From contig JALWMA010000033.1 of assembly GCA_027081015.1 (NCBI GenBank), positions 1-62,011 on the forward strand: DNA of 62,011 bases, read 5' to 3'. The DNA comes from Campylobacterales bacterium. GTDB taxonomy: Bacteria > Campylobacterota > Campylobacteria > Campylobacterales > Hydrogenimonadaceae. Each line of letters opens with the position of its first letter. The first letter of the stretch is position 1. Under the pieces are notes generated by a model that was given only the letters and a program-made list of their open reading frames with translations, did not search any database and was not told the DNA's origin. The position numbers and the translations under genes are program-made. Of the stretch, positions 7,066-16,166 are shown in pieces.

Positions 7066-8631
7066 ATGAGAAAAATTGCGATCATCCTTCTGCTCCCCCT
7101 GACTCTTTTCGCTCTTGAATTCCGTGTGGCGAGCTACAATGTCGAAAATCTGTTCGATCTGAAAAAGAGCGGTACCGAGTATACGGAGTACATCCCTTTC
7201 ACCGGCTACGGATGGAACGAAAAAACGCACGGAACAAAGCTGAAAAATATCGCGAGGGTAATTTGCGACATGAAGCCGGATATAATCGGTCTGCAGGAGA
7301 TCGAGAGCGATGAAGCCCTCGGCTCTCTGCAGCGAAGCGTTGCGCGGTGCGGCCTGAAGCTGCCCTACCGTGCCGTAGCCGACAGTAAGCCCACTACCGT
7401 AAAAACCGCCCTGCTTTCGAAATTTCCGATAATCTACAAGCGGGAGATCGATCCGGACGAAACGACCGGCACCAGGAGTATCCTCGAAGTCGCCGTCTCT
7501 ATCGACGGTAAAAGGCTCACGCTGTTCGTAAACCACTGGAAGTCCCGCAGCGGCCCGGAGAGCAGAAGGGTAGTCAGTGCCAAAGCGTTGATGAAGAGGC
7601 TGAAAGAGCTCAATGGCGACTACATAGTCCTCGGCGATTTCAACAGCAACTGGAATGAGCCGAAAGAGATTTTAAGATCCAAAAGGCTCAACGATACCGG
7701 CGGAGTTACCGGAATCGGCCATATACTCAAAACGTGGAGGGGTAAAAGGGGTGTGGACAAACGTAGCGTTGCACCTCCCTATCATACCGACTTGTGGCTG
7801 GAGCTTCCGCCGCAGCGCCGATGGTCGCACAACTTCTACGGCCGCAAAGGTTCTCTCGACCACATAATTCTGCCCGCCTCGATGTTCGACGAGAGGGGTA
7901 TAAACTATGTTGACCGATCTTTCCGGCGCTTCACCCCGCACTACCTCTTTAAAAAGAGCGGCGCACTATTTAGGTGGCAGCTTGCGAAAAAGGGTCACGG
8001 CAAGCACCTCGGAGCCGGATATTCCGACCATCTTCCGATCTATGCGGAGTTTACCACCGAGCCTTTTTCTTTCGCGAAAAGAGAGAATCGGAAAGAGAGT
8101 GTCGAGGAGCCGGGCGGAGATACGAAGAGCATAGAGGCATCGGTGGAGGATCTCTACGAAATGGCACCCGGTCCGTGCAGCGTGGTGATACCGGAGGTCG
8201 CAGTCATCTACAAAAAGGGGCCCTTCGCCATAATAAAAGAGCCCGGCGGCAGAGCGATTCTGGTCTACAAAGATACGGCCTCCCTCTCACCGGGAAGGAG
8301 GTACAAGGTGCTGATAGAGAGGATATACCGCTACCGCGGGCTTCAGGAAGTCACCGAAATATCGGTGTTAAAAGATCTGGGCGGGGCCGAAATCGGGCCT
8401 CTGCTGCTTGACAATCCGGAAAGTATAGATGCAAACAGCCACGTCAACGAAGTGATAGGCGAAATAGAGGGGGTCTACCGCCGGGGCTATCTCTATTACG
8501 GCAGGGACAGAAAGATCAAGCTCTACTACAAAGATCGTTCGAAACGCCCAAAAAGCGGCGATAAGATAGTGTTGCACAATGTTCGTATAGGCCTCTACAA
8601 AAACAGGCCGGAGATTGTTGTGGAGTATTAA
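7066..8631 (+). CDS. Secreted endonuclease/exonuclease/phosphatase-family protein with C-terminal OB-like domains
   Basis: 521 residues with a signal peptide (MRKIAIILLLPLTLFA). Residues about 20-330 are a DNase I-like EEP domain: ASYNVENLFD, GLQEIES, VNHWKSRSG, LGDFNSNW and the closing YSDHLPI, so the catalytic Glu, Asp, Asn and His are present. The last 150 residues contain two beta-rich segments resembling OB folds, as in secreted bacterial nucleases. A periplasmic or extracellular nuclease is likely, perhaps for DNA scavenging. No ribosome site is seen; see the leaderless candidates. Confidence 0.8.
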   Translation: MRKIAIILLLPLTLFALEFRVASYNVENLFDLKKSGTEYTEYIPFTGYGWNEKTHGTKLKNIARVICDMKPDIIGLQEIESDEALGSLQRSVARCGLKLPYRAVADSKPTTVKTALLSKFPIIYKREIDPDETTGTRSILEVAVSIDGKRLTLFVNHWKSRSGPESRRVVSAKALMKRLKELNGDYIVLGDFNSNWNEPKEILRSKRLNDTGGVTGIGHILKTWRGKRGVDKRSVAPPYHTDLWLELPPQRRWSHNFYGRKGSLDHIILPASMFDERGINYVDRSFRRFTPHYLFKKSGALFRWQLAKKGHGKHLGAGYSDHLPIYAEFTTEPFSFAKRENRKESVEEPGGDTKSIEASVEDLYEMAPGPCSVVIPEVAVIYKKGPFAIIKEPGGRAILVYKDTASLSPGRRYKVLIERIYRYRGLQEVTEISVLKDLGGAEIGPLLLDNPESIDANSHVNEVIGEIEGVYRRGYLYYGRDRKIKLYYKDRSKRPKSGDKIVLHNVRIGLYKNRPEIVVEY

Positions 8632-8689
8632 ATGACTCTTTATCAATATTGAAATACAATAGCGGGTATTTCGTCGTTAAAGGATACCG

Positions 8690-9466
8690 ATGGGCAGCAT
8701 TGAGCTGAGTACCGTTTTTCTTGTCGCACTGCTTGGATCTTTCGGCCACTGTATCGGGATGTGCGGAGGATTTGTGCTTGCATACACGGCCGCCAAAGTC
8801 GATGCGCAGTGGTCCAAAAAGAGACAGACCGCCGCACATATTCTTTACAATACCGGCAGGGTAACCAGCTATATGGTCGTGGGAGCGGTTTTCGGGTTTT
8901 TGGGGCAGAAAGTCGGTTTCGACATGACCGCGAAAGGTATACTCTTTATCGTCGTCGGTCTTCTTATGCTGCTTATAGGACTCTCCCTGATAGGAAAGTT
9001 AAAGTTTCTAAACTCCGTAGAGTCCTCTATAGCGAGAAGCTCCTTTTTCGGCAGAATGATCAAAAAAGCGCTCTATTCGAAAAGTCTGGCGAGCTTCTAC
9101 TTTATGGGGATGCTCAACGGCTTCATACCCTGCGGGCTGGTCTACTTCTTCGCTACCGCCGCCATCGTGGCAGGCTCGGCTCTGAAAGGGGCGATAGTGA
9201 TGGGAGTCTTCGGCATAGCGACGATTCCGGCCATGCTCGGTGTCGGAATATTCTCTTCGTTTATCAAAGGCTCATCGTACAGGATGCTGGTGATAAAAAT
9301 CGCCGCGGTGATAGTGATGCTGTTCGGCCTCTTTACGATCTATAAAGGGTATGTCATGATCACGAATCCGCAGGTGATGATGCAGAAGATGCACGAGATG
9401 CGGAAGAAGATGCCGATTTTGCCGAACGGTGACGGTTCGGCCATGCACGATCACGGACCGATGTAG
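8690..9466 (+). CDS. TauE/SafE (UreH-like) membrane transporter
   Basis: 258 residues with six or more membrane helices and two paired motifs, GHCIGMCGGF near residues 19-28 and NGFIPCGLVY near 141-150, typical of the sulfite exporter TauE/SafE-type family related to DsbD/CcdA. Relatives serve in metal handling and cytochrome oxidase maturation, or export sulfur compounds; the substrate here is not known. The C-terminus is rich in Met and His (MMQKMHEMRKKM, MHDHGPM), which suggests metal binding. Ribosome site AAAGGAT. The 3' end overlaps dgkA, which is convergent, by 16 bp. Confidence 0.75.
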   Translation: MGSIELSTVFLVALLGSFGHCIGMCGGFVLAYTAAKVDAQWSKKRQTAAHILYNTGRVTSYMVVGAVFGFLGQKVGFDMTAKGILFIVVGLLMLLIGLSLIGKLKFLNSVESSIARSSFFGRMIKKALYSKSLASFYFMGMLNGFIPCGLVYFFATAAIVAGSALKGAIVMGVFGIATIPAMLGVGIFSSFIKGSSYRMLVIKIAAVIVMLFGLFTIYKGYVMITNPQVMMQKMHEMRKKMPILPNGDGSAMHDHGPM

Positions 9467-9819
9467 AGTGCATAGAGTGTCGCGATCCAGATGAGTATGG
9501 TGAATATTACCGAAAAGAGCACCATCGCGCTTCCGGCATCTTTTGCATATTTCGCGAGCTTGTGGTGTTCGAGCGTCGCAAGGTCCACTACCCTCTCTAT
9601 GGCGCTGTTTGCAAGTTCAGAGATTAGTACCGGAAAAAAAGAGAGCGCCAAAACCGCCTTCGCTACAAACGGCATAGGTATGAAGATCAGGCCAATCCAT
9701 ACGACGACGCTTATAGCCACCTCTATCTTGAAGGCCGTTTCGTTTCTTAGAACCTCGAAAAAACCGTCGATTGCGTAGTTGGCGTTTTTCCAGAGGCTGT
9801 AACCGGGACGGTTTCTCAT
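9451..9819 (-). CDS. dgkA: Diacylglycerol kinase
   Basis: 122 residues, a small integral membrane protein with three predicted helices. It has the DgkA signatures ELANSAIERVVD and KDAGSAMV. It phosphorylates diacylglycerol to phosphatidic acid at the inner membrane and so recycles lipid left by envelope glycan synthesis. Length and motifs are as usual for the family. Its start overlaps the stop of the HD-domain gene by 4 bp (ATGG/stop overlap at 9816-9819), so the two form an operon. Confidence 0.92.
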   Translation of the reverse strand: MRNRPGYSLWKNANYAIDGFFEVLRNETAFKIEVAISVVVWIGLIFIPMPFVAKAVLALSFFPVLISELANSAIERVVDLATLEHHKLAKYAKDAGSAMVLFSVIFTILIWIATLYALYIGP

Positions 9820-10361
9820 GGCTTCCTCTCTGTCAGGGCTCTGTAAAAGAGTATTTTCCTCTCGAGCCGTTTTGAAAGGTGGGGGCTCGCCTCCCCGAGC
9901 ATACCTCTTATCAGCTCCGCATTTTTAGCTATCGTCTCTATCTTCTCTCTCGGCCACTCCGCGGGAGGAGGGAGCATGCTGCTTATGCGGTCGGCGAGTT
10001 TGGCCATCGCCACCTCTTTGGGCTGCTCCAGTATCCTCATTAGCGAATCTCTCAACTGCTCCTCCTTTGGAAGCTCCATATTTTTCGTCATGGCCGCAAC
10101 ACCATCCGCAACCTTTTTACCGAAATCCTTCTTTATGGAGTAGATTGTGACGTCGCTCTTCTCCACAACGTCGTGAAGAACCGCACATACAGCCGCAAGG
10201 TCGTAATCGGCCTCCTCTCCCGCACCCATAGCCCCCATCAGCTCGTACGAAGCCGCGACCGGATGGGTTATGTAGGGGTCGCCGAACTTGGTTATCTGGC
10301 CGTAGTGAGCCCATGCACTCAGCCGCAGGGCTTTGTGAAATAGATCTGTATCTGGTATCAT
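9816..10361 (-). CDS. HD-domain hydrolase of the (p)ppGpp-hydrolase (MESH1/SpoT) type
   Basis: About 181 residues. The motifs are those of the SpoT/RelA hydrolase domain: KFGDPYITHPVAAS, LHDVVEKSD and MAKLADRIS. It has no synthetase domain, so it resembles stand-alone small alarmone hydrolases; nucleotide specificity cannot be read off, and the ED pair of the SpoT HDxxED motif reads VEKS, so activity may differ. The ATG at 10361 (MIPDTDL) is preferred to a TTG twelve codons upstream, which has no ribosome site. It forms an operon with dgkA. Confidence 0.7.
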   Translation of the reverse strand: MIPDTDLFHKALRLSAWAHYGQITKFGDPYITHPVAASYELMGAMGAGEEADYDLAAVCAVLHDVVEKSDVTIYSIKKDFGKKVADGVAAMTKNMELPKEEQLRDSLMRILEQPKEVAMAKLADRISSMLPPPAEWPREKIETIAKNAELIRGMLGEASPHLSKRLERKILFYRALTERKP

Positions 10362-10410
10362 TCGTAGACTTTGAAAAGGTTTTTGGAAGTTTACCAAAAA
10401 AAGGAAAAAT

Positions 10411-11190
10411 TTGTTGGAAAAGCTGATTGAGTGCGTGCTGGAGGCGGGAAATCTTTTTCGCGAAGGCTACGATTCGGTTAAAGAGGTGCGCCATAAAGGG
10501 GTGGTAGATCTCGTTACACAGTACGATGTGGAGGTCGAGAACCTTCTGAAAGAGAGTATCTCCACGATTCTTCCGGAACATACCCTTATAGGAGAGGAGA
10601 GTGCCGACGAGGATATGCGTGCCGAAAAGGCGGTCTATATCGACCCTATCGACGGAACGACCAATTTCGTGCACAAAATCCCGTTTTGCGCCATAAGCGT
10701 CGGTGTCTGGGAGGATGGACGGCCGGTCGCCGGAGTCGTATACAACCCCATATTGAACGAGCTCTTCTATGCAAAAAGATCGGGCGGTGCCCGGCTTAAC
10801 GGAAAAGAGGTATCGGTCTCATCCGCCGCCGATCTGCAGCAGTCCCTGATCGCTACCGGTTTTCCATATACAAAGGTGGAAAAAGGGCGCGACTTCAGGT
10901 GGGTCGTGGAGACGATGGAGAATCTTCTTCCCTATACGCAGGATATTAGACGGCTCGGGTCTGCGGCGATAGACCTCTGCTACGTCGCGAACGGAACGTT
11001 CGACGCCTTTTACGAGTGCAACCTGAAGCCGTGGGATGTCGCCGCGGCCATACTGATTGTAGAGGAGGCGGGCGGGCGCATAAGCGACCATTGCGGCGGC
11101 CCATACCGGCTGGGCGATCCGATCATAGTCGCTTCGAACGGCAGAAATCACGACGCTCTAATAGAGAAACTGGCACCATACAAGGAGTAG
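10411..11190 (+). CDS. Inositol monophosphatase family protein
   Basis: 259 residues with the complete family signature: EES near residue 67, IDPIDGTTNF near 85-94, and WDVAAAILIVEEAGG near 210. These supply the metal-binding acids. It probably dephosphorylates a small sugar or inositol phosphate (SuhB/CysQ/FBPase-like relatives exist), so the exact substrate is open. The start is a TTG (TTG-TTG-GAA) with AAGGAAA just upstream. The next gene follows 2 nt after the stop, so 10411-11995 is an operon of three. Confidence 0.85.
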   Translation: MLEKLIECVLEAGNLFREGYDSVKEVRHKGVVDLVTQYDVEVENLLKESISTILPEHTLIGEESADEDMRAEKAVYIDPIDGTTNFVHKIPFCAISVGVWEDGRPVAGVVYNPILNELFYAKRSGGARLNGKEVSVSSAADLQQSLIATGFPYTKVEKGRDFRWVVETMENLLPYTQDIRRLGSAAIDLCYVANGTFDAFYECNLKPWDVAAAILIVEEAGGRISDHCGGPYRLGDPIIVASNGRNHDALIEKLAPYKE

Positions 11191-11192
11191 CT

Positions 11193-11723
11193 ATGAGAAA
11201 TTTGAAAGCGGAGCAGGCCGCACTTTTGATGCAGATAGTTTCAGACCACTATCCCAATCAGCAGATTCTGCATATAACCGACTGCGGTACCGATCTTCAC
11301 GACTATCTATTCAAGATGACGAAGGAGAGAGGTTTTGAGTACGATCTGCGGCACACGGTAGATACTCCGCCTCCCATAACCGGTGTGGACGGGCACCCGG
11401 CATTCAGGGTGGAGCCGCTCGATCTAAGAAGAAGAGCCTACAACAAACACGCCAGGCTCTATGAGTATGTCTTTGTCACATTGGATGAGGAGAGTCTCGC
11501 AGAGAGCCTCGAAGAGATGCTCAAAAAGATATTCCGCCTCATGAAAAACTCCGGTGTGCTCGTCTTTCTTCTAAAAAAGAGAGGTCAGCTGGAGTGCAAG
11601 ATCGACAAGCTCTTGGAAGATGGGTACTTCGTGGCAGTCAACCATATAGACATTTTCGACGATTTCGATGTCGTGAATGCGAGAAAGATGCACGGATGGG
11701 GTGCATATTCGGTGGGGTTTTGA
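11193..11723 (+). CDS. Conserved protein of unknown function, Rossmann-like
   Basis: 176 residues starting at ATG 11193 (CAAGGAG upstream, 2 nt after the previous stop). Not recognised. The order of segments (ILHITDCGTD, EYDLRHTVD, YEYVFVTLDEE, IFRLMKNSGVLVFLLKK, GYFVAVNHIDIF) is like a class I methyltransferase fold, but no glycine-rich SAM motif is seen. It sits between the phosphatase and a Sel1-repeat gene; with only 2 nt to each neighbour it must be cotranscribed. Confidence 0.6.
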   Translation: MRNLKAEQAALLMQIVSDHYPNQQILHITDCGTDLHDYLFKMTKERGFEYDLRHTVDTPPPITGVDGHPAFRVEPLDLRRRAYNKHARLYEYVFVTLDEESLAESLEEMLKKIFRLMKNSGVLVFLLKKRGQLECKIDKLLEDGYFVAVNHIDIFDDFDVVNARKMHGWGAYSVGF

Positions 11724-11725
11724 TC

Positions 11726-11995
11726 ATGCAAAAGGGAGACTATTCACTCGAAGAGGCGATAGCGTTTTACGAAGAGAACCGTTTCGAAGAGGCCAGAGAG
11801 GCCCTATGGCGGCACAGAAAGGATCCCGAGGCGCAGTACTATATAGGTATGCTCTATTATGAGGGGTACGGTGTCGAGAAGAGTGTCGAAGAGGCGAAAA
11901 GGTGGTTTAAAAAAGCCTCCCGACGGGGGAGCCTCGATGCGGAGTACATGTTGCTTTGCTGCGAAGGGAACACTTCGAGCTGCTGCAAAGGCTAA
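11726..11995 (+). CDS. Small Sel1-repeat protein
   Basis: 89 residues with one clear Sel1/TPR-like repeat (AQYYIGMLYYEGYGVEKSV, then EEAKRWFKKAS) preceded by a TPR-like helix pair (AIAFYEENRFEEAREAL). The C-terminus has a cluster of cysteines (LLCCEGNTSSCCKG), unusual for a cytoplasmic Sel1 protein. Probably a protein-protein interaction module. The 3' end overlaps the convergent lipoprotein gene by 4 bp. Confidence 0.65.
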   Translation: MQKGDYSLEEAIAFYEENRFEEAREALWRHRKDPEAQYYIGMLYYEGYGVEKSVEEAKRWFKKASRRGSLDAEYMLLCCEGNTSSCCKG

Positions 11996-12495
11996 GGAAG
12001 CGTAACTGTGACGTTTCTGTCGATCCTCTTTTCGGCGGCTGTGGCCGAAAGGTTGAGACTGGCGCGCTTTTCGCCCTCCCAGTGCAGAAACTTCACTCGC
12101 GGATATCGCAGATCATCGGCATCGAAACCCATCTCTTCGGCAGCCCTCTCCCATATGTTCGATAGATCGGGAGGCTCTTTGTGCCGGTAGCGTCCGTCGC
12201 TCCCCTTTTTATAAAAACGTACCACGGTAAGATTTGAGAGCAGCATCGTTTCGACGGCCATCCATGATCCGTTCGGTGAAAGAACGACCCTGTAGTCGAG
12301 TGCGTCGTCGGCGAGTCTGTAGCGCCCCTTCTCGTCCTCGATATAGAGCTCTCCGTCCCTAACTTCCGATACGAAAGAGATAGGCGCTTCCGCCGAAGTG
12401 GTGCCGTTTGTGATGTCGCCGTCCATACCGCACCCCTGTAGCAGGATGAACAGCGGCAGAATCAGCAAAAATCTATTCACTGTTTCTCGGATCAT
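11992..12495 (-). CDS. Lipoprotein of unknown function
   Basis: 167 residues beginning with a lipoprotein signal peptide whose lipobox is LQGC (Cys22). The mature domain has beta-rich segments (VRDGELYIEDEKGRYRLADD, PNGSWMAVETML) without a recognised family. It overlaps the muramidase gene upstream by 23 bp and is probably cotranscribed with it, so a role in the envelope is plausible. Confidence 0.6.
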   Translation of the reverse strand: MIRETVNRFLLILPLFILLQGCGMDGDITNGTTSAEAPISFVSEVRDGELYIEDEKGRYRLADDALDYRVVLSPNGSWMAVETMLLSNLTVVRFYKKGSDGRYRHKEPPDLSNIWERAAEEMGFDADDLRYPRVKFLHWEGEKRASLNLSATAAEKRIDRNVTVTLP

Positions 12496-13249
12496 TGTGC
12501 AGATAGAAGCCGAAGGCTCTTTTTACGGCCTCGGATGTCTTTTTGCCTGGCCATCCGTCCACCCTGAGCGCGATACCTTCAAGTCCGTTTAGAAACTCCT
12601 GAAGCTTCTCGCTCCCCTCTATACGGCCGCTGCTGTAGAAAAAGAGCGGTGTTTCGGCGGGCTCTTCGAAAGATATCTCTCCCATCTCTTCGAGCCGCCT
12701 TATGATCACCGCCGCCCCGCACTGCTTCGATTTCGCGGTATCGGACCATCTGCCGTCGGCGGTATATTTGCCGCTCGTATAGTGGTTTGAAAAGGACCAG
12801 AGATACGGGCTCAGAACGTAGGGATGGTATAGGCGGTAGCCCCAGCCGTTGTAGCCCTCCAGTTCGTAAAGCGTCCTCTCGAGCGTCCATGATCGAACGC
12901 GGTCTATACGCCTCATCTTTAGAGCGTCCAGCGCACTCTCTTCCCAGGTAAACGGGGGCTCCCCTTTTCGCGGCCTTCCCGCCGGAACGTGGACGGTTCT
13001 GCCGCTTAGGGGGTCTCCGTTGTGCAGATGGCAGGTGAAATCCTGCCCGCTCTCCATGTTGTGTATGGCGGCTATGAAGTACCACGGGGCGCCCGACTCG
13101 GCAGATACGGCCTCATAGCGTGCTCTGTTTGCAAGAAGACTCTCTACCGTCGAGTCCACCTCCTCGAACCTCTGCGGATCGGTTTTGCAGCTGCGGTAGA
13201 GGCGTAGATACTCCTGCGCCAGTTGGTTGGTGAAGTTGACTTTGGGCAT
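12473..13249 (-). CDS. Lysozyme-like muramidase with C-terminal peptidoglycan-binding domain
   Basis: 258 residues. Residues about 40-185 match the ZliS/N-acetylmuramidase-like lysozyme family (AIHNMESGQDFTCHLHNGDPL, TVHVPAGRP, FTWEESALDAL, YNGWGYR), with a candidate catalytic Glu in the HNMESG segment. The last 60 residues look like a peptidoglycan-binding domain (LQEFLNGL...VDGWPGKKTSEAVKRAF). No signal peptide is visible, so export may depend on another route. A strong ribosome site, GAAGGAGCGG, precedes the ATG. Similar enzymes occur in prophages and in cell-wall remodelling; no phage genes are nearby. Confidence 0.75.
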   Translation of the reverse strand: MPKVNFTNQLAQEYLRLYRSCKTDPQRFEEVDSTVESLLANRARYEAVSAESGAPWYFIAAIHNMESGQDFTCHLHNGDPLSGRTVHVPAGRPRKGEPPFTWEESALDALKMRRIDRVRSWTLERTLYELEGYNGWGYRLYHPYVLSPYLWSFSNHYTSGKYTADGRWSDTAKSKQCGAAVIIRRLEEMGEISFEEPAETPLFFYSSGRIEGSEKLQEFLNGLEGIALRVDGWPGKKTSEAVKRAFGFYLHNDPRNSE

Positions 13250-13357
13250 GGCTGCCGCTCCTTCGGGCTCGAATATTAACTCTATATTACAACTACCGGT
13301 GTTAATGTAAAGTTAATCGAAGATAAACGGTTGTTACCGACGGGGAGTCTCCGCTTT

Positions 13358-14317
13358 TTAGCGCAGAAACTCCGCCCACAGCAGCCTGTGGTCGGCGATA
13401 TAGTAGCGGATGTACTGGAAGAAGCGCTTCTTGTCGCGTCTGGACGATTTGGCCCATAGATCCTTGAAGATCGCATTGTCGAAGTCGAATACACCCATTC
13501 TGCCGGAGAAGTCCTCGTCGGTGCGGCTCGGGAAAAAGGCTATCTGGTCGTAGTCGCTGTCGCCCGCGAGGTTGGTTCCGACCAGGTTGGTCGTATGCTT
13601 CGGAAGAGTCAGACCGTAGCCGGCGAGTTCGTCGTAGATCTGATCGCCCGGACGTACATGCGGCATGTTGAAGTCCCCGATCAGAATGATATCGTTGTTT
13701 GGCGGCCCCGACTGCCCCACCCTTTTTTTGGCCCATTTCGCCAACGCCTTGGTCTCCAGCCGTCTTATATGCATATTGCTCCAGTAGAGGTGGACGTTTA
13801 CAATGGAGAATTCGAAATCTCCGCACCTGAAGCCTGCCATGAAGGGGTTGCGGTTGAAGCCGGTAAAGGGGCCCTCTTCAGGCTCCATCCCCTCTATTAC
13901 GATCTTTGATCGCTCATACCCGCGCATCGCCAGTTCGGCGGCGAGCCCCGTCGGCTCAACCCTATCTTTTCTGTAGAGATACCCCAGCCTCTCGTTGTTT
14001 CCGGCGATATCGGTAAAGAAGTAGCTCCACCCCTCTCCGAGAAAGGAGTGGAGCCTGTAAAACTGGGTAAGATCGTCGGCTACTTCCTGAAAAGCGACTA
14101 TATCGAAAGGAGAGACGATCTCCGCCATCAGGTGCAGATGCCGATCTTCGCGCTTTTGGAGTCCGAAGTTTGTCAGGTTCCATGTGGCTATCATCACATT
14201 TTCGGCCGTTCGGGGAGGTATGACTCTTCCCGCTCTCTTTCTGTGTCTTCGGATGTTGTCGAGCTCTTCTTGGAGATCGAAACTGTATTCGAAGTCCGGT
14301 TTTTTATGGGCTCTCAC
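13358..14317 (-). CDS. Endonuclease/exonuclease/phosphatase family protein (cytoplasmic)
   Basis: 319 residues with the EEP (DNase I-like) motifs: ATWNLTNFG, AFQEVAD, NVHLYWSN, LIGDFNMP and the terminal ADHRLLWAEF. No signal peptide, in contrast with the nuclease at 7066. The family covers nucleases and phosphodiesterases, so the substrate is open. Its start overlaps the end of the HIT gene by 14 bp; it is the last gene of the long minus-strand operon that begins at 25078. Confidence 0.8.
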   Translation of the reverse strand: MRAHKKPDFEYSFDLQEELDNIRRHRKRAGRVIPPRTAENVMIATWNLTNFGLQKREDRHLHLMAEIVSPFDIVAFQEVADDLTQFYRLHSFLGEGWSYFFTDIAGNNERLGYLYRKDRVEPTGLAAELAMRGYERSKIVIEGMEPEEGPFTGFNRNPFMAGFRCGDFEFSIVNVHLYWSNMHIRRLETKALAKWAKKRVGQSGPPNNDIILIGDFNMPHVRPGDQIYDELAGYGLTLPKHTTNLVGTNLAGDSDYDQIAFFPSRTDEDFSGRMGVFDFDNAIFKDLWAKSSRRDKKRFFQYIRYYIADHRLLWAEFLR

Positions 14318-14819
14318 GCTGATCCTTGAAGTAGTTGACGCTCATCTCTTTTAGACGCTCGTATATCTTTTGAAACTCTACGCTGTAGACCCTTGTCTCT
14401 CCGACTGTCGTTATGAAGTTGGTATCTCTTGAAAATCGCGGTACCAGATGAAGGTGTATATGCTCCGCGATGCCCGCTCCTGCGGCGGCACCAAGGTTCA
14501 TCCCCAGGTTTACCCCTTCCGCGCCGAACCCCTCTTTGAGCATCGCGGTGCCATCCTGTGCCAGGGAGCTCATCCTGAGCCAGACCTTTGGGTCCAGACT
14601 CTCCAGCGAGTCGGTGTGGGTGTGGGGTATTATCATGAAGTGGCCGGGCGTATAGGGGTATCTGTTCATAACGACGAAACAGAGATCGTCCCTGAAAAGA
14701 ACCTGGGACTCCTCGTCGTTTTCGGGGTGTCCGCTTATATCGCAGAAGACACACCCTCCTCTGCTCTTTTTGCTCTCGGTTATGTAGCCGCTTCTCCACG
14801 GTGCATACAGGTACTCCAT
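14304..14819 (-). CDS. HIT family nucleotide hydrolase/transferase
   Basis: 171 residues with the histidine triad HIHLHLVPR near residues 117-125 and the conserved NRYPYTPGHFMIIPHTH segment. A CVFC pair near the N-terminus resembles the metal-binding part of Ap4A-phosphorylase-like HIT proteins. It likely cleaves dinucleoside polyphosphates or AMP conjugates. A ribosome site, AAAGGAG, and a TACAAT/TATAGT-like promoter lie in the 51-nt gap upstream, so it may also be transcribed independently of dctM. Confidence 0.85.
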   Translation of the reverse strand: MEYLYAPWRSGYITESKKSRGGCVFCDISGHPENDEESQVLFRDDLCFVVMNRYPYTPGHFMIIPHTHTDSLESLDPKVWLRMSSLAQDGTAMLKEGFGAEGVNLGMNLGAAAGAGIAEHIHLHLVPRFSRDTNFITTVGETRVYSVEFQKIYERLKEMSVNYFKDQRESP

Positions 14820-14870
14820 TCCGCTCCTTTCGGTGCATGTGTATCGACTATATTGTAGCGAAACTGTACC

Positions 14871-16166
14871 CTACCCTCCCAAGTAGATAATTTCGGGCCA
14901 AATCATGACGATCGCGAGTGCGGCGATCTGAAGCATGATGAAGGGGATCACCCCTCTGTATATGCTGCCGGTTTTAACTTTGTCGCCGGCGGCACCTTTG
15001 AGGTAGAAAAGTGCGAATCCGAAAGGGGGTGTCAGAAACGAAGCCTGCAGGTTCATGGCTATCAGTACGGCGAACCAGACGGGATCTATGCCGAAACTTG
15101 CGGCTATGGGAACCAGTATAGGAACTACGATAAAGGCGATCTCGATGAAGTCGACGAAAAATCCGAGAATGAAGATAACCGCCATAGAGACGAGAATGAA
15201 TGTCCATTTGCCGCCTATATCCTCCGTAAAGAATGTATGAACGAACTCTCCTCCGTCGAAAGCGTTGAAAACCAGGCTGAAAGCGGTCGCACCTATCAGG
15301 ATCATGAAGATCATCGCACTCAGTTTTACAGTCTCGAGCGAAGCGTAACGCAGAGTGCTCCACGAAAAGCTCCCTTTCGCTATCGTTAGAATCAGGGCTC
15401 CGATTACGCCGACCGCGGCGGATTCGGTCGGACTGGCGAGGCCGGCAAAGATGGAGCCCAATACAGCCACTATCAGTAGCAGCGGGGGGAGTATGGCTTT
15501 AAGTGCCTGAATGACGATCCTTCCGTACGGAAGCTCGGAACGCTCCATCGCCGGAGCCGCATCGGGTCTGATCCAGGAGAGAGCCAGGATGTAGAGGATG
15601 TAGAGTGTTACAAGAAGCAGACCCGGAACCACGGCGGCCTTGAAGAGATCGCCCACGCTTATGTACATGACGTCGCCGAGAACGATGAGCACGACTGAAG
15701 GCGGAATGATCTGCCCGAGCGTGCCGCTTGCCGCTATGGTTCCGCCGGCAAGGGCCGGGTCGTACCTGTGTTTGAGCATTATCGGAAGGGTTATGAGCCC
15801 CATCATGACGACGCTCGCACCAACTATGCCGGTGCTTGCCGCAAGTATCGCCCCGACAACGACGGTAGAGATGGCGAGCCCTCCCCTGACCGGACCGAAC
15901 AGCTTTCCCATCGACTCCAGAAGATCTTCCGCCATCTTCGACTTTTCGAGGACGAGACCCATGAAGATAAAGAGCGGCACCGCCATCAGGGTGAAGTTCT
16001 GCATGATGCCGTATATCCGAAAAGGCAGAAGCTCGAAGACCTGCAGCCCCACATCCCAAGGAAATAGAAGAGCGAAGAGTATGGCCACAGCACCGAAAGC
16101 GAACGCCACCGGAACGCCGAGCAGCAGGAAAACGAGGGCTGCCAGAAACATCAGCATACCGATCAT
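14871..16166 (-). CDS. TRAP transporter large permease (DctM type)
   Basis: 431 residues, about 12 membrane helices, with DctM signatures GIVGASVVMMGLITLPIM, AASGTLGQIIPPS and ASPTESAAVG. It forms the ion-coupled channel of a tripartite periplasmic transporter for organic acids. The sequence resembles the subgroup annotated for mannitol/chloroaromatic compounds, but the substrate is set mainly by the binding protein. It overlaps dctQ by 4 bp. No DctP binding protein is encoded nearby. Confidence 0.9.
   Translation of the reverse strand: MIGMLMFLAALVFLLLGVPVAFAFGAVAILFALLFPWDVGLQVFELLPFRIYGIMQNFTLMAVPLFIFMGLVLEKSKMAEDLLESMGKLFGPVRGGLAISTVVVGAILAASTGIVGASVVMMGLITLPIMLKHRYDPALAGGTIAASGTLGQIIPPSVVLIVLGDVMYISVGDLFKAAVVPGLLLVTLYILYILALSWIRPDAAPAMERSELPYGRIVIQALKAILPPLLLIVAVLGSIFAGLASPTESAAVGVIGALILTIAKGSFSWSTLRYASLETVKLSAMIFMILIGATAFSLVFNAFDGGEFVHTFFTEDIGGKWTFILVSMAVIFILGFFVDFIEIAFIVVPILVPIAASFGIDPVWFAVLIAMNLQASFLTPPFGFALFYLKGAAGDKVKTGSIYRGVIPFIMLQIAALAIVMIWPEIIYLGG

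Noticed and set aside
12473-13249. Muramidase as evidence of a prophage
   Set aside because: No capsid, tail, integrase or holin genes are near, and base usage matches the surroundings.
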